64,000 nt of DNA from Bacteroidota bacterium (GCA_003389385.1 QQVM01000004.1:1-64000); one strand, 5' to 3'. Shown: positions 53,057-62,660, counted from the first letter of the stretch. Made by a program: numbers and translations. The notes: generated by a model from the sequence alone, not told the origin.

Positions 53057-54727
53057 TTAAGGTGATCCGGTTTTGTAAAGTATCATAGTTCCTTTCTCAT
53101 CCTTTAAAATCTGTTCAAAGTTTTCGGGGACCTCAACATTTTCATGGGATTTTTTCCAGACTATAAAGTAATCAATAATATGTTCTGCGAGTTCATTGGC
53201 ATTAATACTGTCTCTTTGACCGATAAATTGCCATCTTTTATTATATGCAATCATCAGTGAACGTGAATACGTGTCTCGGTCAAAGGCAGGATTATCAAGG
53301 GATGCAAAACGCATTGATTCATCAGGTAAGTTGCTGAATAATTCCAGAATTTCTTTCAATTCCTTCTCTGGCCTGAAGTTTACTTCCAACGCAGTGATGG
53401 GACTTGCAAGTGACATCCGTAAATGAAAGAAGCTTACGTCTTTGTCTTCTGAAAATAAGACTTCTTTCACCGGTCTTTTTATTGCAAGCAGGCAAATTGC
53501 AGATAAAATGACAAGCACAGGTATCCTGTTTTGACTCGTCTCAAAAATTCTTTCCAGGCAGACAGCTGAAATGAGCAGCATCAGAAACATGCAAATCCAT
53601 GAATAGCGATAGTGGAATAATATGAGAGAGTACCCTGCGTAAACAGCAGTGATCAATACCAGTGAAAGAAAAATTTCAGGATGACGAATTTCATCTCTGA
53701 ACTTAGTCCTAAGAATTAAGGCAATGGCAAGAAGTATTAGGAATACAATTCCAGGTTGCCGGCTGAAGTCATAATACCAGATGCTTAGAAGATTTCGATT
53801 TATCAGTTTGAGAAATTCTCTGAATTCAGATATCTCCTCGGGCTGGCCGGAATTATCCTCACGCAAAGTTTCTCCCGGAGCTTCCCAGGCGCTGAGCGCA
53901 AGAGAGTCCTGCGGTTCAGTGAGCTGATTATGCAATACAGGAAGAAAAGTTGTTTGTCCGGCTCGCGGCGAAACTTCCTGACTTAAGTTGAAAGTTGCAG
54001 CTTCTGATACTGTGAAGTGTCCCTGCTTGAAGCTGATCAATATTATCCATGGCGCAATGATCAACAGGAAGATGGTAAGTCTATTGAAATACAAAGGCAA
54101 ATTTCCTCGGTCATTCTTCAGATAGTGCCTGTACAGTTCAGCTGCAGATAACATAAAAATGAAGAGTGGAGCGCCAAAGGCTTTGGAGAAATACAGGAAT
54201 GCTCCTGCAAAAGGCAATAAATAAAAATGCTTTCTTTTATCAGAATGAAACAAATCGCGGATAAGTAAGCGGATGAATATCAGCAGTGAAAAGAGAAACA
54301 ACAAATCCGCAGATGTGTGAATCATGGCATAACTCAGTGCAAAAGGTACAGCAGTATATAGCAGAATCACTCTGCTCCACTTGCTCATTGAGAAAAGATC
54401 CAGGAGTTTCTTCCATTGATAAATCATGAAAGATCCCAGCATAATCTGCATGAACTTAAATGCGATAAGTCCGGGTATACCGGCAATCAGCAAAAGCGAA
54501 ATCAGCCAGGACAACATAGGACTCCAGTATGCATTGATGGCCAGGTGGAAATTTCCCTCAGAATACTTTCGTGCCAGAGACAAATACTGAAATGTATCTG
54601 GATTGTCGAAGTAGAGCCGCGTGAAAGGCCACAAGAAAACAATCCCTGAAAGGAATAAAAACTGAGAAATTACCAGATGTATTCTGTTTGAATCTTCTTG
54701 TTTGGAGATTGTTCCGGATTCAATCAT
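53057..54727 (-). CDS. GT-C fold membrane glycosyltransferase (GT39/ArnT-like)
   Basis: This 556-aa integral membrane protein has about ten hydrophobic segments in residues 20-415 and a C-terminal soluble domain (about 430-556). The N-terminal loop DNPDTFQYLSLARKYSEGNFHLAINAYWSPMLSWLIS has the acidic catalytic-type motif and wsP pattern of lipid-linked sugar transferases. Donor and acceptor are unknown. It is the last gene in an operon with SGNH and MBOAT proteins, suggesting envelope glycan modification. Confidence 0.8.
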   Translation of the reverse strand: MIESGTISKQEDSNRIHLVISQFLFLSGIVFLWPFTRLYFDNPDTFQYLSLARKYSEGNFHLAINAYWSPMLSWLISLLLIAGIPGLIAFKFMQIMLGSFMIYQWKKLLDLFSMSKWSRVILLYTAVPFALSYAMIHTSADLLFLFSLLIFIRLLIRDLFHSDKRKHFYLLPFAGAFLYFSKAFGAPLFIFMLSAAELYRHYLKNDRGNLPLYFNRLTIFLLIIAPWIILISFKQGHFTVSEAATFNLSQEVSPRAGQTTFLPVLHNQLTEPQDSLALSAWEAPGETLREDNSGQPEEISEFREFLKLINRNLLSIWYYDFSRQPGIVFLILLAIALILRTKFRDEIRHPEIFLSLVLITAVYAGYSLILFHYRYSWICMFLMLLISAVCLERIFETSQNRIPVLVILSAICLLAIKRPVKEVLFSEDKDVSFFHLRMSLASPITALEVNFRPEKELKEILELFSNLPDESMRFASLDNPAFDRDTYSRSLMIAYNKRWQFIGQRDSINANELAEHIIDYFIVWKKSHENVEVPENFEQILKDEKGTMILYKTGSP

Positions 54728-54755
54728 TTTAAGTGCGGAAACTTTTATGCCGCTA

Positions 54756-55694
54756 TTAATATTTGTTATGCTTGCTTAAACTATCGGATTTCTTTCCGCT
54801 TGCCTCCAGCAGGAGTGTAAGGCAATATTTTGCTCCTGCTTCGCTGAGGTGATCGGGATCTGAAAACAAACTGTCTGCAAATAAATAATCTTTATTGAAG
54901 TTGATCATATGCGTTTTTTCTCTGCTGACAAATGACAGGATTGAGTCAGAGGCAAGCCTGATGTTACTCGGGTTCCTGTTTTCAAGATAACATTTTCTTT
55001 TCGGTGGAATGAAAATTACAATTTCTGTCCCTGATGATTTTGCGGTTGATATGATATTTTTCAGGTGCCTGATGTTTTCTTCAATCAATGCAGCACTGAA
55101 CCTTATCTCAGAATGCTCCTTAGCTCTTTTAGTGCATTCTTCCTTGCTGACAGGTCGGAATTGCGTTGAAATAGGCTGATTACCGGATAGGTTATCCTTG
55201 CTGAAAAGCCATTTTAAATCCCTGTTCGCTCTGTAAAAATTGCTTGATGCAAGCAGTCGATTGAACCATGTATCGTTATAAAGCGTGTCAGTATATCTGA
55301 AAAATGCTCTGTTGGAATATTCAACCCTGAAGACATTTTGGTTGTATCCTAAAAGCTCTTCATCCAGACCAAGGTAAATTGTTTGAAGCGCAGGCATTTC
55401 GTTCACGAACTTTGCCATCAAGACATTCATCCAAAACAAATCCGTTCCGCCAAATGTGAGTGATGCAATGAAAGGCGCATGAACCGATGAATCACCTACT
55501 GAGACAAGAGGCAATGTGTGAGAGTTTCCAACAAATAAAAATCTGGCTTCATTTTTTTTCGAGTTAAAAACCTCCATTTGCCTGTCAACTCCGGTCTTAT
55601 AATCGCTGTAACGGAATTCTAATAAACGAATGACAAGGACCATGAACAGTATGATGCCGGCGACTTCCAGAAAAAGTAATATCCTGTTGTTCAT
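54756..55694 (-). CDS. SGNH-hydrolase-like membrane-anchored protein, MBOAT partner
   Basis: This 312-aa protein has one N-terminal membrane helix (about 5-25) and an external domain. Residues FVGNSHTLPL (about 53-62) look like the SGNH block I nucleophile, and DPDHLSEAGA (about 277-286) has the DxxH catalytic pair. Such proteins work with MBOAT acyltransferases in polysaccharide O-acylation (as AlgJ/AlgX with AlgI). It is three bases from the MBOAT gene, supporting that pairing. The acceptor is unknown. Confidence 0.8.
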   Translation of the reverse strand: MNNRILLFLEVAGIILFMVLVIRLLEFRYSDYKTGVDRQMEVFNSKKNEARFLFVGNSHTLPLVSVGDSSVHAPFIASLTFGGTDLFWMNVLMAKFVNEMPALQTIYLGLDEELLGYNQNVFRVEYSNRAFFRYTDTLYNDTWFNRLLASSNFYRANRDLKWLFSKDNLSGNQPISTQFRPVSKEECTKRAKEHSEIRFSAALIEENIRHLKNIISTAKSSGTEIVIFIPPKRKCYLENRNPSNIRLASDSILSFVSREKTHMINFNKDYLFADSLFSDPDHLSEAGAKYCLTLLLEASGKKSDSLSKHNKY

Positions 55695-55697
55695 GGA

Positions 55698-57095
55698 TCA
55701 AAATTGAAAATAGATAAATGACTGCTTTTCAAAAATGCCGGCCAGAGCCACAGCACTTGCCAGCAATGCGTTTTGCGCATATCGCCTCAGTCTTGGAACA
55801 GGCAAAATCAGGTTTGCACTTCCATAACTGCTGAACCGGCGAATAGCCTCATCTGACATGAGGAATATAATTAGTCCGATATTGATCATGAAACTCTGCA
55901 CACTGATATTGGGCACTCCGATGAGACCTCCGCCTGGAAGAATGTTTTTTACTATGTGCATCGCATCACCCCAGCTTTCAGCCCTGAAAAATATCCAGGA
56001 AAATGTAACCAGGGTAAAGACCAATGGTAGTCGCCAGATTGTTCTGACTTTAAAACCAATTGATTGTTCGGTCAGATATAAAACTGCGTGAATCAATCCC
56101 CATACCACAAAGGTCCAGGCTGCTCCGTGCCATAGTCCGCTTATCGCGAATACAGTCAGGATGGCAAGGATCCAGTTCAGATTTCCTTTTTGACTTCCTC
56201 CCATCGGGAAATACAAATAATCTCTGAACCAGGTGGAAAGTGACATGTGCCATCGCGACCAAAATTCCCGAATTGAAAAACTGAGGTAAGGGAAGTTGAA
56301 ATTCTCTCTTAGCCTGAAACCAAGAACCTTTGCCGTCCCAATTGCTATGTCGCAATATCCGCTGAAGTCACAGTAGATTTGTATTGAAAAAAATATTGTG
56401 GCCCAGATCAATGGCCATCCGGCATAACTCTCAGGACTTCCGTAGACCGAATCGACATATATTGCCAGCCTGTCGGCAATCACCATCTTTTTGAAAAAGC
56501 CCCAAAGCATACGGTTCAGTCCCTGGCTGATTCTGTCATAATCAAAATTAAATTTCATCCGGAATTGTGGCAGCAGCTCGCTTGGCCTTTCAATGGGACC
56601 GGCAACAAGCTGGGGAAAGAACATGACATACAAGGAGTAAATTCCAAAATGTTTTTCAGCCCTTTGATTTCCCCGGTAAACTTCAATCGTGTAACTCATG
56701 GCCTGAAATGTGTGGAAACTCAATCCGACCGGAAGTAATATTTCCAGTGCAGGGAATAAGTTTTCGTTATTACCGAAACCAAACAAAGAACTAAGGTTGT
56801 CGTTAAGAAAAGTGTAATACTTGAAAATCGCAAGCACTCCTACATTCGCCACTATACTTGCTACGAGCCATGCTTTTTTGGTACTTCTGGTCGAAGCTCT
56901 TTCAATCAACAATGCCGAGACATAATCGACAATGATTGTGAAAGCGAGAATAAGCATATAAACCGGCTTGAAATACATATAGAAAAAACAGCTGGCAAAT
57001 AACAGCCAGCTCCATCTCCAGCGGTGATCAAGCAGGAAGAAGCCGATGCACACCACTGGAAAAAAAACCGCGTATGAAAAAGAATTAAAAAGCAT
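55698..57095 (-). CDS. MBOAT family O-acyltransferase (AlgI/DltB-like)
   Basis: This 465-aa protein with about ten membrane segments transfers acyl groups to extracytoplasmic polysaccharide or teichoic-type acceptors. Family signatures are LPVGLSFHTFQAMSYTIEVYRG (about 130-151), GPIERPSELLPQF, DFSGYCDIAIGTAKVLGF, FWSRWHMSLSTWFRDYLYFPMGGSQKGN and the catalytic His in SGLWHGAAWTFVVWG. It heads the three-gene minus-strand operon. Confidence 0.93.
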   Translation of the reverse strand: MLFNSFSYAVFFPVVCIGFFLLDHRWRWSWLLFASCFFYMYFKPVYMLILAFTIIVDYVSALLIERASTRSTKKAWLVASIVANVGVLAIFKYYTFLNDNLSSLFGFGNNENLFPALEILLPVGLSFHTFQAMSYTIEVYRGNQRAEKHFGIYSLYVMFFPQLVAGPIERPSELLPQFRMKFNFDYDRISQGLNRMLWGFFKKMVIADRLAIYVDSVYGSPESYAGWPLIWATIFFSIQIYCDFSGYCDIAIGTAKVLGFRLRENFNFPYLSFSIREFWSRWHMSLSTWFRDYLYFPMGGSQKGNLNWILAILTVFAISGLWHGAAWTFVVWGLIHAVLYLTEQSIGFKVRTIWRLPLVFTLVTFSWIFFRAESWGDAMHIVKNILPGGGLIGVPNISVQSFMINIGLIIFLMSDEAIRRFSSYGSANLILPVPRLRRYAQNALLASAVALAGIFEKQSFIYFQF

Positions 57096-57122
57096 AATCT
57101 GAATCGCTGTAAAAAAAATGAA

Positions 57123-57130
57123 TAGTTTTG
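57123..57130 (+). promoter_or_regulatory. Promoter -7 element of the NtrY-like kinase
   Basis: TAGTTTTG matches TAnnTTTG exactly and would give a leader of about 40 bases before the TTG start at 57175. No clear -33 TTG was identified. Confidence 0.4.
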
Positions 57131-57174
57131 ATTCGGGGAAAATTATTTTGAATGATTCATAAATTTAGCATGAT

Positions 57175-60100
57175 TTGAAGAGCATCATCCGTAATTCCAT
57201 TGCTTATCTCGTGCTTTCAATTGCACTTATTGGTGCAGCTGAAATGCACGAAGCGATTAGCTATTGTTCAGCAGATGAAAAAGTGAAGTCGGCGGAAGAG
57301 CTGTTGCAGGATCTTGACAGGAAGATGATCCAGGATTTATCCTATCTCCAACAGAAAGCCGATTCAGCGGAGGTTTCAGAATTTTTCAGAGAAGATGCAA
57401 GAGCTGATGACGGAATAAGTTATTATCATGTCAAAGATGGTATACTTTCAGACTGGACTGACAGCGAACCGGTTCTCAATGAAGGTCTGCTGATGTCTTT
57501 GCCGGATAGCGGATTGTATAGTCTGCCCAATGGTTTTTTTCTTGTCAGATCTGCAAGTAATAGTTCTAATAAGTTTGTTGCACTGTTGCTTGTGAAACAT
57601 GATTTCGCTTATGAGAATCGTTACCTTAAAAACGAGTTCAATCCTAAACTGGGATTTGCTGAGAATTTTATCACTGATCCGAAGCAAGGAATAGCTTTTC
57701 ATGCACCAGACGGAAGAGTTATGTTTAAGGTTCGCGAATCGGACCCGGGAGTTTATGTTCCTTTCCAGCTTTCCGGATATCTGTATTTTATATCTCTGCT
57801 TTTGTTCATCCTTTTCTTATTTCAGGTTGGCAAGACTTACTTCAGCCAGTCAGGCTTTCATTTAATATTTTTCTCGTCAATAGTTATTGTTGCCAGAATT
57901 CTGATGAAATACCTGGATATTCCGGGAGTTTTATATAATACTGATCTGTTCAATCCAAGGCATTATGCAGAGTCCTATCTCTTTAGCAGTACCGGAGATC
58001 TGCTTCTCAATTCAATTGTCATTGCCATGATCAGTCTGCTGGTATACAGACGCAGCAGGAAAAATGTATCCGGGTCATCGAACAAATTCACACTTTTAAT
58101 TTATCTGCCTGCCATGATAATTGCGGGTATGTTGCTTCACACATTAATCAGCGGCATTGTACTTCATTCGAAAATTTCGTTTGATGTGAGTGACATGTCC
58201 GGCTTGAGTGAATATACTCTGATCGCTGCTATTAGTATAGCGATATTGCTGGCTTCATACACATTACTTGCGTTTGCGCTCGCCGGGCCTTTAATAAAGC
58301 AACGCTTGAGCTACGGACAACTGGCCTTTATACTGCTTTTCTTTGCTGTCTATGCATCACTCAGCATTTTCTTCAATAAAGAACGTAAAGAAAGAGAGGC
58401 CAGAAAAGTACTGGCACAAAAGGCAGACATCGGACAAGATTTTATTGCCGAGCATCTTTTGTCTGAAATTCTAAGAGAAATCCGAAGAGACAGTCTGCTC
58501 TGGAATTCGATCCGAATGAGGTCTTTTGGTCCTGATCAGCTTGTCAGTTATCTTAATGCGAATTATTTCAGCGGATATTTATCCCGTTATGAAATCAATG
58601 CCAATGTCTTTGACTCATCAGGGCGGAATTTGTACAATGGGGTGTATCCTGGCAGCATAACTTACTACAATGATCTTATCAGCACAAGGGGAAAAGCAGT
58701 GCAGAATTCTGATTTGACATACATTCAGAGTGATAATGGCAGGCAAACTTATGTATCCCGCTTGGATTTCGAATACAAGAATGCACAGGAGCCTGTGAGT
58801 CTTGTGATGATGATGAATTCCAGATTTTTCCGCTCAGACATTGGTTTTCCGGAATTATTCGTCAGCGGGCCTGCCGGAGAATTAAATGAACCAGGAGAAT
58901 ATTCTCTTGCCAGATACCATCAGGGAGAACTGGTATACCAATACGGAAGTTTTACATACGCCATCACTTCGGCTAACATTGAGGCCAGACCTCTGAAAGA
59001 CAATTTTACTGTATTTGAAAATTACAGCCATTATCTGTACAAGCCTTCTGATGATCTTTTAATAATAGTCAGCCGTCCGGTCAGAGGATATTTTGATCTG
59101 ATCACATTGTTTTCCTGGCTCTTCGCTTTTTTCAGTTTCTTTTTTGGCCTGTCGATCATTACATACCGATATTTTTCAGGGGCCGCACTGCGTGTGCAAA
59201 GCCTCACAAGAAAAATTCAGCTTTCACTGATGTTTCTTGTCATCCTGTCTTTTATTCTCATCGGATCAGGAACTGTATTTTACATATATAAAAAGTATGA
59301 ATCAGACCAGAAGCGAAGCATATCAGAACAGGTAAATGCTTTATGGTTTTATCTTGGAAGCAACTTTGGCCTTCAATCTCCTTTGTCACAGTCTATGCTT
59401 TCTGAAAGGGAAAATCAGCTTAACCAAATGGTTCGCAATCTGAATGTGGATTTCAATCTCTACGATGAGCGCGGACGGCTTTTCTATTCATCCCAGCCTA
59501 AGCTTTTCGAACAGCATATAATTTCTGAAAGGATGAATTATGTGGCCTTGCATGAAATAAAAAACAAGGGCAGAACACAGTACATACTGCCAGAAAGCAT
59601 CGGCCGTCTCAACTACATTGCTGCTTATGCTCCATTTACCGACAGGAACGGAAGCGTGACAGCTTACCTTAATCTACCTTATTTTGAAAAGCAGAATGAG
59701 CTAAACAGGGAGATTTCAGGCTTCCTGTCGGCATTGGTAAATATCTATGTGTTTTTGTTTGCTCTTGCGATGTTTCTTGCCATCATTATCTCTGGCAGGA
59801 TCACAAAACCTTTGCTATTGATTCAGGAACGAATGGGCAGTATCATATTAGGCAGGAAAAACGAACCAATCGCTTATTCGGCAAATGACGAAATCGGACA
59901 CTTAGTTGCGGAGTACAACCGAATGCTTGAGGAGCTTGCACGAAGTGCGGACAAACTGGCAAAAGGTGAGAGAGAAAGCGCATGGCGTGAAATGGCCAAG
60001 CAGGTTGCACATGAAATTAAAAATCCATTGACTCCAATGAAACTGAGCATACAGCATCTTCAAAAAGTATGGAAGGAAAATCATCCGGATCGAGAAAAGC

Positions 60101-60642
60101 TGCTTCAAAACATGTCAGAAACATTGATCCGGCAAATTGATGCGCTCTCACACATCGCTGAGGAATTTTCAAACTTCGCTCAGATGCCCAAAGCAAGAGT
60201 TCAGGATGTTGAGCTCACTTCAGTTTTAACATCTGTGATTGACCTGTTCAGCAAGACACCGCAGATGGAATTTTCTTTTGAGCATCCTCAAATAAAATGC
60301 TTTGTTAAAGCTGACAGAGACCAGCTTGAAAGGGCATTTTCCAATTTGATAAAGAATGCTATCCAGTCCATTCCGGAAGGCCGCATGGGTCTGATTAGAA
60401 TCGGATTGGGCCAGGGAACTGAAGGATTTTACCGGGTGAGTATTTCCGATAATGGTATCGGAATTCCTGAGAATCAAAGGGATAAAATTTTCAGACCTAA
60501 CTTCACCACAAAATCCAGCGGAATGGGCCTCGGCCTCAGTTTGGTCAAAAACATCATCGATTTTTCAAATGGAAGAATTTGGTATTCAAGCGAATATAAT
60601 AATGGCTCAAGTTTTTTTGTTGAGCTGCCGGTTTCGGAATAA
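57175..60642 (+). CDS. NtrY-like membrane sensor histidine kinase
   Basis: This 1155-aa kinase has an N-terminal membrane anchor (about 5-22) and a further membrane block (about 195-400, six or so segments). An extracytoplasmic region (about 410-630) is followed by membrane segments near 640-660 and 685-705, a second outer region (about 710-850) and a membrane helix (about 855-875). HAMP (about 878-930), HisKA (His in MAKQVAHEIKNPLTPMKLSIQHL, about 946) and HATPase (IKNAIQSIPEG, DNGIGIPE, GMGLGLSLVKNI) follow. The region between base 57170 and the next ATG (57244) forces a TTG start at 57175, needed to keep the membrane anchor. No response regulator lies beside it. Confidence 0.9.
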   Translation: MKSIIRNSIAYLVLSIALIGAAEMHEAISYCSADEKVKSAEELLQDLDRKMIQDLSYLQQKADSAEVSEFFREDARADDGISYYHVKDGILSDWTDSEPVLNEGLLMSLPDSGLYSLPNGFFLVRSASNSSNKFVALLLVKHDFAYENRYLKNEFNPKLGFAENFITDPKQGIAFHAPDGRVMFKVRESDPGVYVPFQLSGYLYFISLLLFILFLFQVGKTYFSQSGFHLIFFSSIVIVARILMKYLDIPGVLYNTDLFNPRHYAESYLFSSTGDLLLNSIVIAMISLLVYRRSRKNVSGSSNKFTLLIYLPAMIIAGMLLHTLISGIVLHSKISFDVSDMSGLSEYTLIAAISIAILLASYTLLAFALAGPLIKQRLSYGQLAFILLFFAVYASLSIFFNKERKEREARKVLAQKADIGQDFIAEHLLSEILREIRRDSLLWNSIRMRSFGPDQLVSYLNANYFSGYLSRYEINANVFDSSGRNLYNGVYPGSITYYNDLISTRGKAVQNSDLTYIQSDNGRQTYVSRLDFEYKNAQEPVSLVMMMNSRFFRSDIGFPELFVSGPAGELNEPGEYSLARYHQGELVYQYGSFTYAITSANIEARPLKDNFTVFENYSHYLYKPSDDLLIIVSRPVRGYFDLITLFSWLFAFFSFFFGLSIITYRYFSGAALRVQSLTRKIQLSLMFLVILSFILIGSGTVFYIYKKYESDQKRSISEQVNALWFYLGSNFGLQSPLSQSMLSERENQLNQMVRNLNVDFNLYDERGRLFYSSQPKLFEQHIISERMNYVALHEIKNKGRTQYILPESIGRLNYIAAYAPFTDRNGSVTAYLNLPYFEKQNELNREISGFLSALVNIYVFLFALAMFLAIIISGRITKPLLLIQERMGSIILGRKNEPIAYSANDEIGHLVAEYNRMLEELARSADKLAKGERESAWREMAKQVAHEIKNPLTPMKLSIQHLQKVWKENHPDREKLLQNMSETLIRQIDALSHIAEEFSNFAQMPKARVQDVELTSVLTSVIDLFSKTPQMEFSFEHPQIKCFVKADRDQLERAFSNLIKNAIQSIPEGRMGLIRIGLGQGTEGFYRVSISDNGIGIPENQRDKIFRPNFTTKSSGMGLGLSLVKNIIDFSNGRIWYSSEYNNGSSFFVELPVSE

Positions 60643-60656
60643 TCCTGCCTGAGTCG

Positions 60657-60664
60657 TATATTTG
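60657..60664 (+). promoter_or_regulatory. Possible promoter -7 element for the B12-binding/enoyl-CoA hydratase operon
   Basis: TATATTTG matches TAnnTTTG, 125 bases before the ATG at 60789. The intervening leader shows no clear structure. The call is weak because a single 8-base match is common in AT-rich DNA. Confidence 0.3.
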
Positions 60665-60788
60665 CATAAGGCCTTTGGCTTCCTGTTAATCTATCCAATA
60701 GAATTCTGGAATTAAGCATTAGTTTATATACTCATAAAGCGTTTAATGAAGATATAAACCTAATAATATATTGTCGATAAATATTCTT

Positions 60789-61226
60789 ATGCAAGATCAA
60801 ATATCAAAACCCATTCGAGTGTTAATTGCTAAGGTCGGATTGGACGGGCATGACAGAGGAGCGAAAGTTATCGCTTCATTCCTTCGTGATGCAGGCATGG
60901 AGGTGATTTATACCGGACTGAGGCAAACACCAGAGATGGTAGTGAATGCAGCTATGCAGGAGGATGTGGATGTAATTGGTGTAAGCATACTTTCCGGAGC
61001 ACACATGACAGTGTTTCCAAAACTCATGGACCTGATGAAGCAGAACGGCATGGAAGATGTCTTACTCACCGGGGGCGGTATTATTCCTGATCATGACATG
61101 AAAAAATTAAGCGAATCGGGTGTAGGCAAATTATTTCCTCCCGGAACGGAAACTGAAACCATCGTAGCCTACATCAAAGAAGAAGTGAGCCGTCGCAGGA
61201 AACATCTGCTGGGCAGTAAAAAGTAA
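60789..61226 (+). CDS. Stand-alone B12-binding subunit of methylmalonyl-CoA mutase type
   Basis: The product is 145 aa from the ATG at 60789 (the upstream TTG frame is less likely). It is a complete cobalamin-binding domain: the DxHxxG motif ([12 protein letters not shown], about 21-32), SILSGAHM and LLTGGGIIP. It matches the C-terminal part of methylmalonyl-CoA or isobutyryl-CoA mutase, which in many Bacteroidota is a separate subunit. The catalytic subunit is not in this window. It precedes enoyl-CoA hydratase by 11 bases, suggesting short-chain acyl-CoA metabolism. Confidence 0.88.
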   Translation: MQDQISKPIRVLIAKVGLDGHDRGAKVIASFLRDAGMEVIYTGLRQTPEMVVNAAMQEDVDVIGVSILSGAHMTVFPKLMDLMKQNGMEDVLLTGGGIIPDHDMKKLSESGVGKLFPPGTETETIVAYIKEEVSRRRKHLLGSKK

Positions 61227-61237
61227 TATCAAGTAAC

Positions 61238-62020
61238 ATGAAAACATTTGAAAATATACTGACAGAATTAAGGGACGGAATCCTTTTGATTACGGTCAAC
61301 CGTCCGGACAAGCTGAACGCTCTGAACAAGAGAACCATTGAAGAAATCGGGGAGGCAGTAAGCCTTGCGGTTGCTGACAATGCAGTGCGAGGAATAATAC
61401 TGACAGGTTCTGGAAACAAGGCCTTCATTGCCGGGGCTGACATTTCAGAATTTTCTTCTTACTCTGTGGCACAAGGCAATCAGCTCAGCGCAGCCGGCCA
61501 TGCCGTATTTAATTCTGTCGAAATGTGTCCCAAACCCGTGATAGCAGCTATAAACGGCTTCGCACTCGGCGGAGGCTGCGAGCTGGCAATGAGTTGTCAT
61601 ATTCGACTCGCATCTGACAATGCGAAGTTCGGCCAGCCTGAAGTCAAGCTTGGACTGATTCCGGGTTACGGAGGAACACAAAGGCTGATTCAGCTGATAG
61701 GCAAGGGCAAAGCGATGGAGCTTTTAATGAGCGCTGAAATGATCAGCGCCGAAGAAGCGCTTCGTCTGGGTTTGGTTAATTATGTGACAAGTCAGGATGA
61801 GTTACTCCTCAAATCAATTGAGTTGATGAACAAAATCACTGCTCAGTCTCCAAGAGCAATAGAAGGCATTGTACGTTGTGTGGCAGCACATTTCAAAGAT
61901 GGCGTAGACGGACTGGCTTTTGAGGTGGAAGAATTCGGGAAGTGCTTCGGGACCAATGATTTTAAAGAAGGTGTGTCTGCCTTCATGGAAAAAAGAAAAG
62001 CGGACTTTAGAAAGACATAG
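61238..62020 (+). CDS. Enoyl-CoA hydratase/isomerase family (crotonase)
   Basis: This 260-aa crotonase-fold enzyme has VNRPDKLNALNKRTIEEI (about 16-33), the oxyanion-hole loop NKAFIAGADISEFSS (about 61-75) and PVIAAINGFALGGGCELAMSCH. It retains the catalytic Glu pattern (GQPEVKLGLIPGYGGTQRL, about 131-149). It probably hydrates 2-enoyl-CoA in fatty or branched acyl breakdown; crotonases are diverse and the substrate is not fixed. It is operonic with the B12-binding subunit. Confidence 0.92.
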   Translation: MKTFENILTELRDGILLITVNRPDKLNALNKRTIEEIGEAVSLAVADNAVRGIILTGSGNKAFIAGADISEFSSYSVAQGNQLSAAGHAVFNSVEMCPKPVIAAINGFALGGGCELAMSCHIRLASDNAKFGQPEVKLGLIPGYGGTQRLIQLIGKGKAMELLMSAEMISAEEALRLGLVNYVTSQDELLLKSIELMNKITAQSPRAIEGIVRCVAAHFKDGVDGLAFEVEEFGKCFGTNDFKEGVSAFMEKRKADFRKT

Positions 62021-62054
62021 TATTCAGCTAAGATTAATAATAGAAATAACAGAG

Positions 62055-62061
62055 AAAGGAG
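62055..62061 (+). promoter_or_regulatory. Strong Shine-Dalgarno site
   Basis: AAAGGAG lies six bases before the ATG at 62068. Such a perfect Shine-Dalgarno is unusual among the genes in this window and fixes the start of the CHAT-like gene. Confidence 0.7.
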
Positions 62062-62067
62062 TGAGCA

Positions 62068-62637
62068 ATGCGGATCGCTAAAAATTTTGCAAAACATGTA
62101 TTCTGCCTGGAAGGTGATTGGGATAAAGACTTGAGGAAAAAGTCAAGCGTAGGGGCAGCCCTTGATTTTCTTCAAACTAACTGCGACATCAAGTACATCC
62201 ATAAAAGCTGTGGCACCAAAGAAAATCTCATGTACTATCTTTCCAGATGGAAACAGAAAAGGTACAAGGATTACACCATATGTTACCTCGCCTTTCACGG
62301 ACATCCGGAAATAATTGAGGTGGGAAATGAACACGTGGATCTCACAGAACTCGCCGATATTCTGAACGGATCTTGTGTGAACAAAATCATCCACTTCGGT
62401 TCATGTAATACGCTTGATACTGATGAAAAAAAAGTGAGAAAATTTCTGGACACCACTCAGGCTTTGTGTGTGTGCGGCTTCAGGACTGACATAGAGTTTC
62501 TGGAAAGTTCAGTCTTCGACATGTTACTCATGCAGAAGTTTCAGCAGTATAAAGATATTAAGGCTGTTGATCGTGACCTCAAGAAGAATTACCGCAAACT
62601 GATAACCAAACTGGATTTCCGCCTTATGTACAATTGA
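62068..62637 (+). CDS. Small CHAT/caspase-like (clan CD) putative protease
   Basis: This 189-aa protein has no signal peptide. It carries two motifs spaced as in CHAT and caspase-fold cysteine proteases: YTICYLAFHGHPEIIEV (His-Gly at about 76-77) and VNKIIHFGSCNTLDTD (Cys about 114). The second strand is followed by CVCGFRTDIEFLESSVFDMLLMQKF, resembling the substrate-pocket region of CHAT domains. It lacks the usual TPR or sensor partner and is the size of the protease domain alone. The catalytic dyad is seen; protease activity and target are inferred. It sits between enoyl-CoA hydratase and acylphosphatase. Confidence 0.75.
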   Translation: MRIAKNFAKHVFCLEGDWDKDLRKKSSVGAALDFLQTNCDIKYIHKSCGTKENLMYYLSRWKQKRYKDYTICYLAFHGHPEIIEVGNEHVDLTELADILNGSCVNKIIHFGSCNTLDTDEKKVRKFLDTTQALCVCGFRTDIEFLESSVFDMLLMQKFQQYKDIKAVDRDLKKNYRKLITKLDFRLMYN

Positions 62638-62660
62638 TCAGTGCCCTTTAAAAATTTCAG

